Assembly (NCBI RefSeq): GCF_016808095.1
Contig: NC_068972.1
Coordinates: 42,521,029-42,585,028, forward strand
Source of the DNA: Vigna angularis
Lineage: Eukaryota; Streptophyta; Magnoliopsida; Fabales; Fabaceae
Direction of reading: 5' to 3'
DNA length: 64,000 bases
A program made the translations under genes and the position numbers. Under the pieces are notes generated by a model. That model was not told the origin of the DNA. It saw only the letters and a list, made by a program, of their open reading frames with translations, and did not search any database. Numbering within the stretch: position 1 is the stretch's first letter; each line of letters begins with the position of its first letter. Shown piece by piece: positions 42,874 to 54,180 of this stretch.

Positions 42874-43290
42874 ATGAATCAGGTAGTAGGAATGGTAGTT
42901 TCCAATAAGATGCAGAAATCTGTTGTGGTGGCAGTGGATAGACTATTCTACCACAAGGTGTATGACCGATATGTCAAGCGCACCTCCAAATTCATGGCTC
43001 GTGATGAGAACAGCCTCTGTAACATTGGTGACAAAGTTAGTAACATGAACTTATCCATCTAATTGGTTCATCACTTATATTGGGCCTCTTATTCTCATCA
43101 CTTTAGTGCACTTGTTTTGCCCAAAAGCTACTACATCTATTGATTTTGCCCTGTTATTTAGGTTCGAACAAATCCTTCTAGGCCATTGAGCAAGCATAAA
43201 CATTGGGTTGTTGCTGAAATTCTTAAGAAGGCACGGATATACGTTCCACCCTCCACCCCAATGTTTAATAATGTCAGCTCCAGCTTTTAA
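42874..43290 (+). CDS. Ribosomal protein S17 (uS17), probably mitochondrial
   Basis: Two exons, 42874-43035 and 43162-43290, join at GACAAA/GTTCGA with GT/AG ends and give 96 aa. uS17 is an OB-fold protein of the small ribosomal subunit that binds 16S-type rRNA. The bacterial-type signature is clear: [20 protein letters not shown], then [19 protein letters not shown] at the exon junction, and [20 protein letters not shown]. The length is close to bacterial S17 (about 84 aa) with a short C-terminal tail. No N-terminal transit peptide is seen; similar nuclear-encoded plant S17 proteins are annotated as mitochondrial, which is why I favour that over plastid. The start is chosen because upstream codons run into an intron acceptor. 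It appears intact. Confidence 0.88.
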
Positions 43291-45405
43291 GCACCTGCTT
43301 CATAAATTGACTCAAGGTCTAAATATATGAATTTAATTGAGCTTCTGAATTCAGGATTGTTTGCTGTTAAGTATTTCTATTGTTCCCCATACTTTGGAAG
43401 GTTACACTGTTGTGGACATGTTTTTGGCATCACATGTTTCTACAGGTTCCCTGTTTACTTTTTGTCCGTTTTGTACTATTCTTACTTTAATTATTTCTAT
43501 AAACTATTATACCAAGCTTCTGATTCTTGCCATCCTTCAAATCTTTAGTCTATATAAATTCATGAGCGATGATTTTTAATAGAAACACACGAGAGATATA
43601 TTTTTTATGAGTCATGAATGTGTTTAATTATGTAGTGGACACGGGCCTTTTCACCTTCTCCCCCTTCCTCAACTCAAACAATAAAGAAAAATTTCTAACT
43701 TCCGAGTATAATTGTTGTTTTTCTGTTTTCTCCTTGCTATGTTGGTAAATATCTGCATCATCCAATTGTAATATCATGCTGCCGCACAAAACATGTTAGT
43801 TTTGATAGGCTATTTGTTATGTGATATCAATTTCATATCTACCTTTTGGTTACTGTTTTTAAGGCAATGTTAAACTGATGAATGTATTTTTCGATATGAT
43901 TTTGAAGCATGTAAAAATGTAGTTAAATTTAAGAACTTTAAATATGTTATTCGGTAAATCGAAATTAAAGAGCATAGCATTTATAGGAACACTCGACAAT
44001 GTTAGATACTGAATTGTTGCCACCGAGGTAATAATTTTACCATCAACAAAATCAAACCCAAATCTCATAATTCCTAAAGTTTCGTTATTTTCACCTATTG
44101 ATTTCATTTTATTTCATAGTTTTCGATTTTCACAATCTACGAGATCCTTATTCCATGACAGAAGCACACACACTGTGCACTCTTATGGGTGTCAGCTTCG
44201 CGGTTATTACCTTCAGAGCCTCCGACAGTCATCCACATTCAACCATCTTTGTTGCTGTCGCCAAGGGTGGCCTCTAGAGGGCTGCAGAGTCTAAGAAGAA
44301 GAAGGCTATCTTGGCTACAAAGCGCCGGCGAAAGTTTTTCTTTTTAATTTTTTAAATATAAATATACTTATATAAAAATATTAATTTTAATAAAATTATT
44401 TTGTATATCATTTATATACAAATTGAATTTAATTTAAATTTTGAAATAATAAATTTGTTTAATTTTAAAAAATTTAAAATTAAATTAAAATGAAATAAAA
44501 ATACATAATTAAATTGAAACAAATGCAATATACTTAATATCACAGTGACATGTGACACTCTCACATTATATTCACATTATATTGTCATTACCATGAGACA
44601 CAAGGTTAGTTTGGACAATACTTTTTTCAAAAACATAAAAAATAAAAAAAATATTTTAAAAAAACATGAAAAAATATTTAATATTCTTTTTAAATGTGTT
44701 ACTAACAACAATAATTTAATTACTTTCACTTTTCAAAAATAGGATCTAACTGAAAAAAAATAATAATTAAGATACTAATACGTGACTTTCAACAAAAAAC
44801 GACAATAGCCAGAATGATTAAATTTTTTTTATGGATTAAAATGTTATTTTAATTTTTTTTTCTTTTATCTTTTCAATTACTTTAGTTTTAAGGCAATTGA
44901 TTCCTGTACCAATTACGTTCCAACCACATTGTTATATGTCTTTTCAAAGTCAATTTTCAGTAACCACAATTTTTCTTTCATTTAGGTTGTGGATAATTTC
45001 TTAAAAAATTATTGCATCATGGGATGTTCTCGGAAAAAGAAAAACAACTTTTACAAGACTCAATGAGTAATACCTCTCCGAATATTTCGTAATATCACAA
45101 ACTTATGGGTCTGTTGCATATTTTTTAAGCAGACAATTAACATTAGAGAGTTGCTACCTCCATCACCTCGTATTCTCTACACCTTCTCACTACCTTTTTA
45201 ATTTCAAAAATGCCTTACAATTAATTTAACTTTTACCAAATACTCTCTACACCTCCATACCCACATGAAGGAAAACTACACGAGGCTTTGATTTGAACAA
45301 GGATATTTCCAGAATGCATGTATCCATGAATGAAGTTGTTCACTTGAAAGAAGACACTACAATGTCATGGAAGTTAAAACTTTATAATGTTACAATTTCA
45401 AATAA
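43291..45405. other. S17 3' UTR and intergenic DNA
   Basis: The 3' UTR probably occupies the first few hundred bases. The rest is AT-rich. The only coding-like piece is the small decayed frame at 44157-44343. Confidence 0.4.
44157..44343 (+). pseudogene. Short decayed coding-like fragment
   Basis: From an ATG at 44157 a frame runs through TIFVAVAKGGL, a TAG, and then RAAESKKKKAILATKRRRKF. The basic tail and the GC content stand out from the AT-rich surroundings and suggest the end of a small basic protein. I do not identify the parent gene. Confidence 0.3.
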
Positions 45406-45410
45406 GAAGT

Positions 45411-45725
45411 TGTTAGGTTCTTGGGTTTGGAACCTAACAAGAACTCAATCAAAAGATGGAGACAGAAAGAAAGAATGGGTTTCCTGTATTATTCACAGTA
45501 AAAGAGACCTCTTTACAAGAATGAGTTGGGAGCATAACCTTTCTAGTTGAGGGCATAACCCCTCTCTACAAGTTAAAACGCCTGATTTTACACAAAGTAT
45601 ATTCGATACCCCTACAGAGTTACAAGAGCTCTATTTATAGCAGCTCTGACCCGCTCCCCTTTACAACCAACACCTCATACCCTTAACTTCTAAACCCATC
45701 TATTCTATCATCCTATATCCTAACA
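45411..45725 (-). repeat. 3' LTR of the gag-only element
   Basis: 315 bp, almost identical to 57326-57648 apart from small indels such as extra bases near 57470-57480 in the other copy. High similarity implies recent insertion. Confidence 0.92.
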
Positions 45726-46464
45726 TTACACCCGCTGCAGAACAACCTTGTCCTCAAGGTTGGAACCGTAAAATTTGGTCTCTTGGCTCCTCTTCATCAT
45801 CTTGTTATCATCTGAAGAGAATCCACTGGCTACTGCCCACCAATTCAAGTCGGGAGACTTAGGTGGTGGCATTTCCTCCTCCACTATCTTCCATGCTTCC
45901 TCTTTCCTTCCTATCACCCCCAAATCCCACACCAAGGTCCACGGTTCTACTTCCTTTATTTTTAACAAAGCTTTTGGCTCCCCTCACCTTCTAGCTAGTG
46001 TTGGATCCCCTTTTCTGAATACCTTCTTCCCTTCTTGATTGAACACCCTAGTCAATACTGTTCGGTTCCGTCCTATATTGGTCAACACCGTTCGGTTTCG
46101 TCCTTTAATGGTCAAAACCATACCCGTTCGGCCCCCTATCAAACCGTTCGACTTCATCATTTTTGGCTGAGTGAGGCCTCCAACCGAGAAAGCGAACATC
46201 TCCATCTGCTTCCGGTCTACTTCGGTCTCAGCTTCCTCAGTCTCCACCTCTTCATCCTCCCACAAAATAACTGTCCCTCGACTCTTTTCTGGCTACTGAT
46301 GGCCTGGACCGAACGGTCGTCCTGGATTATGGCGATCGGCCTCTGACCGCTCGGTAACTTTCAATTGGCATGGGTGGGTTATAACAATAGGTCTTGGACC
46401 ACTCGGCTAATCCCAATCGGTCTGGTCTACAGTACTTGGCCTCGTACCGCTCGGTAACCGCTCC
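45726..46464 (-). pseudogene. Internal 3' region with remnant of gypsy pol tail
   Basis: Minus-strand frames here encode an acidic stretch, copies of GRNRTVLT produced by short repeats containing ACCGTTCGG, and a terminal GSNLEDKVVLQRV that resembles the final residues of chromovirus pol. They are not one continuous protein. The region between gag and this tail has lost RT, RNase H and integrase. Confidence 0.55.
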
Positions 46465-47052
46465 TCACGTTCGTCCCCCAAATGACTCGTCTTCTGACCC
46501 ACTTCCCGCCAAAATCTTGAGGTCTTGTACAGACTCGTTCACCGTCCCCTTCTGTTTGTATGTCGCCAAACGCTCAACGTAGGTTCCAAACCTTATCACC
46601 AGGGCTTCCTTCAAACCATCCCAAGAACGATTCTTGGCTTTCTCCTTCCAGGCTCTGAACCAGTAACATGCGCTGCCCTCCATGCTTATGTACGCGAGTC
46701 GCACTTTCTCCTCCTCCGCTACTCCTTGAAACTCGAAAAACTTCTCCGCCCTATTGATCCAGTTTAACGGGTCCAACCCTTCGAAAGTGGGTAATTCACC
46801 CCTCTTCCACCATTTATTTTGCCCTTCCGGATGATCGCCATCCACGCTCACTCCAATATCCTCATCACGCTGTCACTGGTTTTCATTTACTGAAATCTGA
46901 CTTCCATCTGATTGTTCTTCATTGTTATAAGCCTGCACTCCCATCATCCTCATTATTTTTTGCAAGTCCCGACGCACTATGGCGGATTCCGCCTGTATCC
47001 CTTCCATCGTAATCTCCAGAGCCTCCAATCGTTTCTTCGTGCTCCCCTCCAT
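46465..47052 (-). pseudogene. gag of the gag-only element, one in-frame stop
   Basis: Reading starts at the ATG 47050-47052 (MEGSTKKRLEALEITMEG), meets a TGA at 46873-46875, and continues in the same frame with ELPTFEGLDPLNWINRAEKF, YISMEGSACYWFRAW and GLKEALVIRFG, a typical gypsy capsid. A single stop separates a coiled-coil-like N-terminus from the capsid. The Tat element inserted 14 bp upstream of this ATG, between the 5' LTR and gag. Confidence 0.8.
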
Positions 47053-47066
47053 CTTTGCTTCACACC

Positions 47067-47740
47067 TGTACCGTAGTATACCTGATTCCACCAACGGTCG
47101 ACAAATAACCCGGGCGACCGTTTGCCGACCCTTCTCACAATCGTAATGTCACGATCGTAGGTATGTCGAACGCTTTCTAACATCATAGCGTTTACATGTG
47201 ATGTCGACCACTTGGCGATCGACAACCAGGGATGTCGCGACATATAGCGCTCGCACGACAACCCGCATGTTTGCGTCGATACACAAGACGATCGACATAT
47301 ATTGAGCGATGTCTACATTAGCGGTTAAGAATAAACAGTTACGAATATTAGTCAATGCCACGAATCACGGGAATAACTGACCCAGTATCAGACACGATCT
47401 AACAGTTACAACTCCTAGGTAGTCAACTTCAGTAACTGATCAGATTTTCAGGTAAACGGTTTATTTTATAATTTTAAATATGAAGATCAGACCAGAAAAA
47501 AGGTACGTTTTTCCCTTTAGAGAAATGAAGAGAGAGAAATTATTCTTCTTCTTGATCACTTTGAACTGAAAAGATTGAGGACATCCCTTTTCTGACTTGA
47601 GCGTCAAAGTGCCTTTGCAGGTACCCAGCCCATTTTCCCCTCAGAGAGCATAACCCAGGAAGAGAGATATCACAACAACGGCATCACAGGAAGGAGCAGT
47701 TGAGATTTGTTAGGTTCGTATCTCAGTTTCCACATCCATA
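47067..47740 (+). repeat. Tat2 outer left LTR (LTR a), lacking its last 8 bases
   Basis: It begins TGTACCGTAGTATACCTGAT right after ACACC and ends at CACATCCATA, without the CTGAAACA end found in the other two copies. It is directly followed by LTR b, with no primer-binding site or internal sequence between. Confidence 0.9.
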
Positions 47741-48418
47741 TCGTAGTATACCTGATTCCACCAACGGTTGACAAATAACCCAGGCGACCGTTTGCCGACA
47801 TTTCTCACGGTCGTAATGTCATGATCGTAGGTATGTCGAACGCTTTCTAACATCATAGCGTTTACATGTGATGTCGACCACTTGGCGATCGACAACCAGG
47901 GATGTCGCGACATATAGCGCTCGCACGACAACCCGCATGTTTGCATCGATACACAAGACGATCGACATATATTGAGCGATGTCTACATTGGCGGTTAAGA
48001 ATAAACAGTTACGAATATTAGTCAATGCCACGAATCACGGGAATAACTGACCCAGTATCAGACACGATCTAAAAGTTACAACTCCCAGGTAGTCAACTTC
48101 GGTAACTGACCGGATTTTCAAGTAAACGGTTTATTTTATAATTTTAAATATGAAGATCAGACCAGAAAAAAGGTACGTTTTTCCCTTTAGAGAAATGAAG
48201 AGAGAGAAATTATTCTTCTTCTTGATCACTTTGAACTGAAAAGATTGAGGACATCCCTTTTCTGACTTGAGCGTCGGAGTGCCTTTGCAGGTACCCAGCC
48301 CATTTTCCCCTCAGAGAGCATAACCCAGGAAGAGAGATATCACAGCAACGACATCACAGGAAGGAGCAGTTGAGATTTGTTAGGTTTGTATCTCGGTTTC
48401 CACATCCGTACTGAAACA
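47741..48418 (+). repeat. Tat2 inner left LTR (LTR b), lacking its first bases
   Basis: It begins TCGTAGTATACC, lacking the TGTAC start of the other copies, and ends GTACTGAAACA at 48418 in front of the primer-binding site. It serves as the functional 5' LTR by position. It shares some 3'-half bases with LTR c that differ in LTR a. Confidence 0.9.
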
Positions 48419-48420
48419 TT

Positions 48421-48440
48421 TTGGCGCCCACCGTGGGGCT
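48421..48440 (+). other. Primer-binding region of Tat2
   Basis: TTGGCGCCCACCGTGGGGCT follows LTR b after two bases. The same sequence is found in Tat1 and in the COMMD-exon element. Confidence 0.85.
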
Positions 48441-48473
48441 GAGATTTGATATCCCAACGACGACCACCGGAGC

Positions 48474-49800
48474 TATGGAAGACTTCAACACTCGCGATTT
48501 GATCCAGCAGCTGCAGACACAGATCGAGGCGCAAGCACAGACCATAAAAGGAAATTCAGCGCAAGCAAGCCGAGGAGCTGGCGGCACTAAGGGCGCAACG
48601 CCCACCGCCAGAAGTATCTGCCTCTAATCGGCAGATTGATAATGAAAGGAGTCACCATGGAGGACCATCTGACCCTTTTGGTGAGGGGAGGAAGGGGCCT
48701 ACTTCCATACGCCTCACCAACTTGCTCTCATTCACGGAGGCCATCATGCAAGCGCACATGCCAGATAAACCTCCCCCAGCGTTAGACCGTTATGATGGCT
48801 CCGCCGATCCCGACAATCACCTGCGTAACTTTATAGACGCCATGGCGTTCTACACAGACAATGACCCCGTCATTTGCAGAGCTTTCTCCTTATCCCTTAA
48901 GGATGAGGCCTTGGAGTGGTTCCACACTCTTCCACGGAATTCAATAGATTGTTTCGCGACAGTCGAAACTTTATTCCGAAAACAGTACGCAACCAACAGA
49001 AGACCGAAAATGACTGCTGCTGAGCTTGTGAATACTAAGCAGGAGAAGGATGAAACCCTAAAGGCTTTCATGCAACGATACAACGAGACGGCCCGGCGTG
49101 TGAAAGATATCAATCACACCTTCATCATCAGCAATCTATCCTCGTGCTTAAGGCCGGGGTATTTTGCGGAACAGTTATATGCTGACCCGCCAGCATCTAT
49201 GGAAGAACTGCAATCCACAATTGCAAAGTTCATCTGCATCGAAGATCTCCGGAATTCTAGGAAAAAGCAGCAGTAGGACAATCCCAGTCATGATGTAAAG
49301 AAAACCGCAAAGCGATCGACCAACGACTATAAATCAGACCGACCGCCCCGAAAAGAGTCAGGGTGGACGTCTAAGTACGATTGCTACGCGACCCTCAACG
49401 CACCAAGAGCAAAGGTGCTTGAGGAGGCTTTGCACACCGAACTCCTAACTATGCAGCGAAGAGCTACTCCCAAGAACGCGGACAGCAGCAAGGCCTGCCG
49501 CCTCCACATGAACCATGGGCATGACACGGAAGAATGCAACATGGTGAAGGACGAGCTGGAGCGACTCTTCCGAGCAGGCTACCTCCAGAACTACGTTAAG
49601 GACAGAATCTCCACCAGAGCCACAACTCCTCACCGTAAAGATCCCTCCAAACGGAGCCCCGAGCGATTGCCTCCCAGGGACGACCGACGCCGCAGGCGAT
49701 CGCGCAGCCAACCTCGACGAACGGAGAGAGAACGTTCAGTCCGAGGTCGAATCGACACCATATCGGGTGGTTTCGCCGGGGGGGAGTGTCATCCTCCGCC
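48474..49800 (+). pseudogene. gag of Tat2
   Basis: The frame starts MEDFNTRDLIQQLQTQIEA, shifts near 48550, and continues through PPALDRYDGSADPDNHLRNF, CRAFSLSLKDEALEWFHTLP and a helical stretch. A TAG at 49274-49276 interrupts it. It then runs to the zinc-binding CRLHMNHGHDTEEC (about 49495-49540) and an Arg-rich tail with RRRRSRSQPRR. The capsid and the C-x2-H-x4-H-x4-C motif match Tat1. Confidence 0.85.
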
Positions 49801-51945
49801 AGGAAACGACATCTAAGACAGTTAAAGTCAGTACACATGGTGGATCGACAGCCTCGGTCGATTCCTGATATTACCTTCACCAATGCAGATTTCCATGCGC
49901 CCAACCCTGATCACGATGACCCCATGGTCATCACGGCCGAAATAGCTCGATACGACGTCAGCAAGGTACTCGTCGATCAGGGGAGTTCGGTCAACATCCT
50001 ATACTGGTCCACCTTCAAAAAGATGGATCTATCCGAGGACCTCATTGCCCCTTTCAACGAGCAAATTGTAGGCTTTTCAGGGGAAAGAGTCGACACCCGG
50101 GGGTACCTCGACCTACGAACGCGTCTTGGAACGGGTCGGGAGGCACCGGAACTTAGAGTCCGCTTTCTGTTGGTCGAGGCCAATACATCATACAACGCCT
50201 TGTTAGGGCGACCTTGTTTGAATGCATTTGGAGCCATTGTGTCCACCCCTCACCTGGCCATGAAGTTTCCCACGGAACGTGGCACCATTTGCACCGTAAG
50301 AGCGGATCAGCGAACGACTCGACAGTGTTATGTTGTCGGGCTTAAGGTCACCCCTTTTGTACCAACCAAAAGGGCGAAAGGAGCTGAAACAGCGGCGGTC
50401 GACTTGGACCCCCGAACTAACATAGACGAACGTCTCCATCCATAAGGCGATGTCAAATTCCTTTCATTGGCAGGGGACGCGTCCAAAACCACAAACATTG
50501 GCGGGGACCTCGCTTTGAAGGATGAACAGGATCTGGGACGTATGCTCCGAACCAACGCGGATTTGTTCGCGTGGACGGCCTCCGTTATGCTAAGAATCCA
50601 CCCCGGAGTCATGGCCCATAAGTTGTCCATCTTCAGAGAGGCACGCCCTGTCGCGCAAAAGAAGCGACGGTTCGGAGAAGAGAAGCGCAAGGCCATTCAG
50701 GTCGAGGTCGAGAAGTTGATGAACGCCCAGTTCATCAGAGAGTTAAATTACACTACGTGGTTGTCGAACGTAGTCATGGTCAAGAAGTCGAACGGCCAGT
50801 GGAGAATGTGTGTCGACTTCACCGACCTCAACAAAGCGTGCCCTAAAGATTCATATCCCTTGCCTAGCATCGATCGGTTGGTAGATGGGGCTTCCGGCCA
50901 TGTTGTACTCAGCTTCCTCGACGCATACTCGGGCTACAACCAAATCCCCATGTACGCACCTGATCAGAGCAAGACAGCTTTCATTACCGAGCGCGCCAAT
51001 TATTGTTATGAAGTAATGCCGTTCGGTTTGAAGAATGCCGGGGCGACATACCAACGCCTTATGGATAAAGTTTTCCATCGTCAGATAGGCCGATGCATGG
51101 ATGTTTACGTCGACGACATGGTCATTCGGAGCCATTCTATGGAGCAACATTTACAAGATTTAAAAGAGGTGTTTGACCAAATCAGAAGATACAACATGCG
51201 CCTTAACCCTTCCAAGTGTACCTTCGGAGTCCCTGCGGGTAAGTTTTTGGGTTTCATGCTTACTCGTCGAGGCATCGAAGCCAACCCAGATAAGTGCAAA
51301 GCCGTACTCGACATGGCAGCCCCAACACAGCGTCTAGTTGGTAGGCTCACAGCCCTCTCTCGCTTCATTCCGAAGCTAGCCGAACACATCAAGCCCATCC
51401 TGAAGAACATGAAGAAGGACACCACACGACACTGGGATGATGATTGTGAAACAGCATTCAACACTGTCAAGCACATTCTCACTAGTCCTCCAATTATGGC
51501 TAGACCGGAAGCTGGGTCCGACTTACAACTGTATATCGCAGCATCCCACCAAGCCGTCAGTGCTGCCTTAATACAAGAAGCACCCTCCCTCAAGTCAATA
51601 TACTTCATCAGCCGTACGCTGCAGGGGGCGGAAGAAAGATATTCTCGCATTGAGAAAATCGCACTGGCCATACTCACAGCTTCGCGTCGACTCCGACCGT
51701 ATTTCCAGAGCCATCAAGTAGTAGTCCGTACCGATCACCCGATCGCCAAGATCCTCCGCAAGCCCGACTTAGCAGGACGGATGGTTTCTTGGTCAGTGGA
51801 GCTTTCCGAGTTCGGATTACGTTATAAGTCGCGGGGGTCCGTCAAGGGTCAGCATTTGGCGGATTTTGCAGCTGAGTTAATACCCGCACCTGATGACTCG
51901 ACACCAAAGTGGCTCCTCAACGTAGATGGATCCTCAGACAAAAGG
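49801..51945 (+). pseudogene. Protease, reverse transcriptase and RNase H of Tat2
   Basis: The protease core is VLVDQGSSVNILYW (about 49966-50008). A TAA at 50443-50445 is the only stop before RT. RT is complete with WLSNVVMVKKSNGQWRMCVD, VLSFLDAYSGYNQIP, VMPFGLKNAGATYQRLMDKV and the intact active site MDVYVDDMVIRS (about 51097-51132). RNase H follows with LQLYIAASHQAVSAALIQ and VVVRTDHPIAKIL. Two one-base shifts lie in G runs, at about 49779-49786 and about 51945-51955. Without these changes this would be an active polymerase region. The order protease-RT-RNase H in one frame is normal for gypsy. Confidence 0.9.
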
Positions 51946-52300
51946 GGGGAGGAGCCGGGGTTGTCCTAGAAGGACCAGATGGTTTAGTCATAGAGCAAGC
52001 CATCACATTCAAATTTTCTGCTAGCAACAACCAGGCCGAGTACGAAGCCTTGATTGCTGGTCTATCCTTGGCCAAAGAGTTCACGGTCACTCGTCTAGAG
52101 TGTCGGATGGATTCAAAGTTGGTGGTCGGCCACGTGAACGGAACTTATCAGGTTAAGGATAATCAGTTACTGCGCTATTTCCACAAAGCTCAGACTCTAC
52201 TTCAAAACTTCGCCAAGGTTAGCATCGTCCATGTACCCAGGGAGCAAAACGCAAGAGCAAATCTCTTGTCTAAGTTAACTCACTCTAAGGAGAGAGCACA
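51946..52300 (+). pseudogene. Second, archaeal-type RNase H domain (aRH) of Tat2
   Basis: It encodes KGGGAGVVLEGPDGLVIEQA, then FSASNNQAEYEALIAGL, LECRMDSKLVVGHVNG and IVHVPREQNARANLLSKL, the pattern of a cellular RNase HI-like domain. An extra RNase H after the retroviral one is the established hallmark of Tat-lineage elements. It continues in frame into integrase. Confidence 0.85.
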
Positions 52301-53609
52301 GTTATCATCAATCATCAAGATGACGCTCGACCATCCAGTCGTGGAAGCTTTCGTCACCGATGTGTCGACACCGGCAACAGACTGGCGACAGAAGATCAAG
52401 GATCTAATGGTGAAACAGGAACAAGGAGAGAGCATTAGTCTGACTAATTCAAAACGAATTGCACGTTTCTTGTGCATAGGCGACGACCTATACCGCCGCG
52501 GCCACAGTACTCCTCTATTGAAATGCATATCAGAGGATGAAGCCGATTACGTCTTGCGCGAGCTGCACACAGGCATATGCGGATTTCATTCGGGTAAGCG
52601 AACACTCAGAGCACGCATACTCCGCGCATGATATTACTGGCCCACGCTCGACCAAGATTGTGAGACGTTCGTCAAGAAGTGTATCTCCTGTCAGGCCCAC
52701 GGTCACGACATCCACGCACCTCCCGAAGACTTGCATGGTATCATTTCTCCCTGGCCCTTCGCTCAATGGGGCCTCGACATAGTTGGACCTTTACCCCTTG
52801 CCAAAACACAGAACAAGTTCCTCCTCGTGGCGGTCGACTATTTCACAAAATGGATAGAGGCTGAGCCGTTGTCCGTCTTCAGTGCTCAGCGAGTGCAGAA
52901 GTTCATCTGGCGCCTGATCTGTCGATTCGGCCTACCGCAGAAGATCATTACTGACAACGGTCGCCAGTTCGTCGAGCGCAAACCGGAGGAATTCCTCAAT
53001 AGTTTGGGCATCAAACATGTCACCTCCTCGGTCGAGCATCCTCAAACGAACGGCCAAGCCGAGGCCGCAAACAAAGCCATACTTACTGAGTTAAAGAAGC
53101 GACTCGGCGAAGCCAAAGGTTTGTGGGTAGAAGAGCTACCAGAGGTCTTGTGGGCGTATCGGTGCACTCCACACGGATCCACAGGGGACACACCATTCAA
53201 CCTGACTTATGGCACTGATGCCATGCTCCCAGTCGAGGTCGGCGAACCCTCGTTAAGACGGAATATCACTGATATGACGCTTAATGACGAACAGATACGG
53301 GTGAATCTCGACATTCTTCCTGAGCGTCGAGAGGTCGCTACCGTCCGCGCAGAGGCACAAAAGCGAATGTTATCTCGCCGTTACAACACCAAGGTCAAAC
53401 CCAGAGCGTTCAAAAGCGGCGATCTGGTGTGGCGAAAACGAGGAGAGGCTAGGAAGAATCGAGCGCACGGCAAACTAGCTGCCAACTGGGAAGGCCCATT
53501 CTGCATCGTCGAGGACATGGTGAATGGTGCATACCGCCTCCAACTCCTCGACGGACAGCCCGTTCCCAACACGTGGAATGCTACTCATCTTAAATATTAT
53601 TTTAGTTAG
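52301..53609 (+). pseudogene. Integrase of Tat2, one internal stop
   Basis: The zinc-binding H2C2 region is ELHTGICGFHSGKRTL with CISCQAHG, broken by a TGA at 52629-52631 just before YYWPTL. The catalytic triad is readable: D in GLDIVGPLPLA, D in IITDNGRQFV, and E in HPQTNGQAEAANKAI. The C-terminal end is NWEGPFCIVEDMVNGAYRLQ and NATHLKYYFS, ending at 53609. Apart from the stop it looks intact. Confidence 0.9.
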
Positions 53610-53774
53610 CATTCATCTTTTGCTGACACATTACTCATTTCAGTTTCAAATAAGAAGTATATTTCATTATTATTATCATTTCAGTTCATATATAATTTCT
53701 CGCATGTCGAGTCCCAGGGTCATCGTCGATCGCCCCAGGCACATCCACTTCCGAACGACTTGGAAATACTCCAA

Positions 53775-53960
53775 CTGGTAGCTGTTCTCCCTTGAACACC
53801 CAGTCCATTCGGGATACACTCCCATTGGTAGCTATTCTCCCTTGAACACCCAGTCCATTCGGGATACACTCCCACGGGTAACTGTTCTCCCTTGAACACC
53901 CAGTCCGCTTGGGACGCACTCCCTCTGTTAGATGTTCACCCTGGAACACCCAGTATTCTC
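53775..53960 (+). repeat. Three- to four-copy tandem repeat after integrase
   Basis: Units of about 54 bp carry CTGTTCTCCCTTGAACACCC, AGTCCATTCGGGATACACTC and a short CCA(T/C)(T/G)GGTA linker. The last copy is diverged (TGTTCACCCTGGAACACCC). It matches, in element orientation, the repeat in the COMMD-exon element. Confidence 0.85.
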
Positions 53961-54180
53961 CTAATCGACCCACGCCCTCAAAGGTCGCACACGGCGCTAT
54001 TAACACACTCGACATCGACACCTAAGATATGATCTTCGTAGTCGATCATCGTCTTCGACATTCGTTCATTCAGACGAATATTCAAACACGCAAACCGTTA
54101 CAGGGAAAGTTCAACAAATCCAAGTTTAACATTTAAAAGTTCAACAAACCCAAGTTTAACATTTCAAAGTTCAACAAATC

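Noticed and set aside
47149..47361. Minus-strand frame found three times (47.1, 47.8 and 56.6 kb)
   Set aside because: It lies inside the three copies of the Tat2 LTR; identical shadows are expected.
53524..53781. 85-codon plus-strand frame after integrase
   Set aside because: It overlaps the end of integrase in another register and runs into noncoding sequence without a domain.
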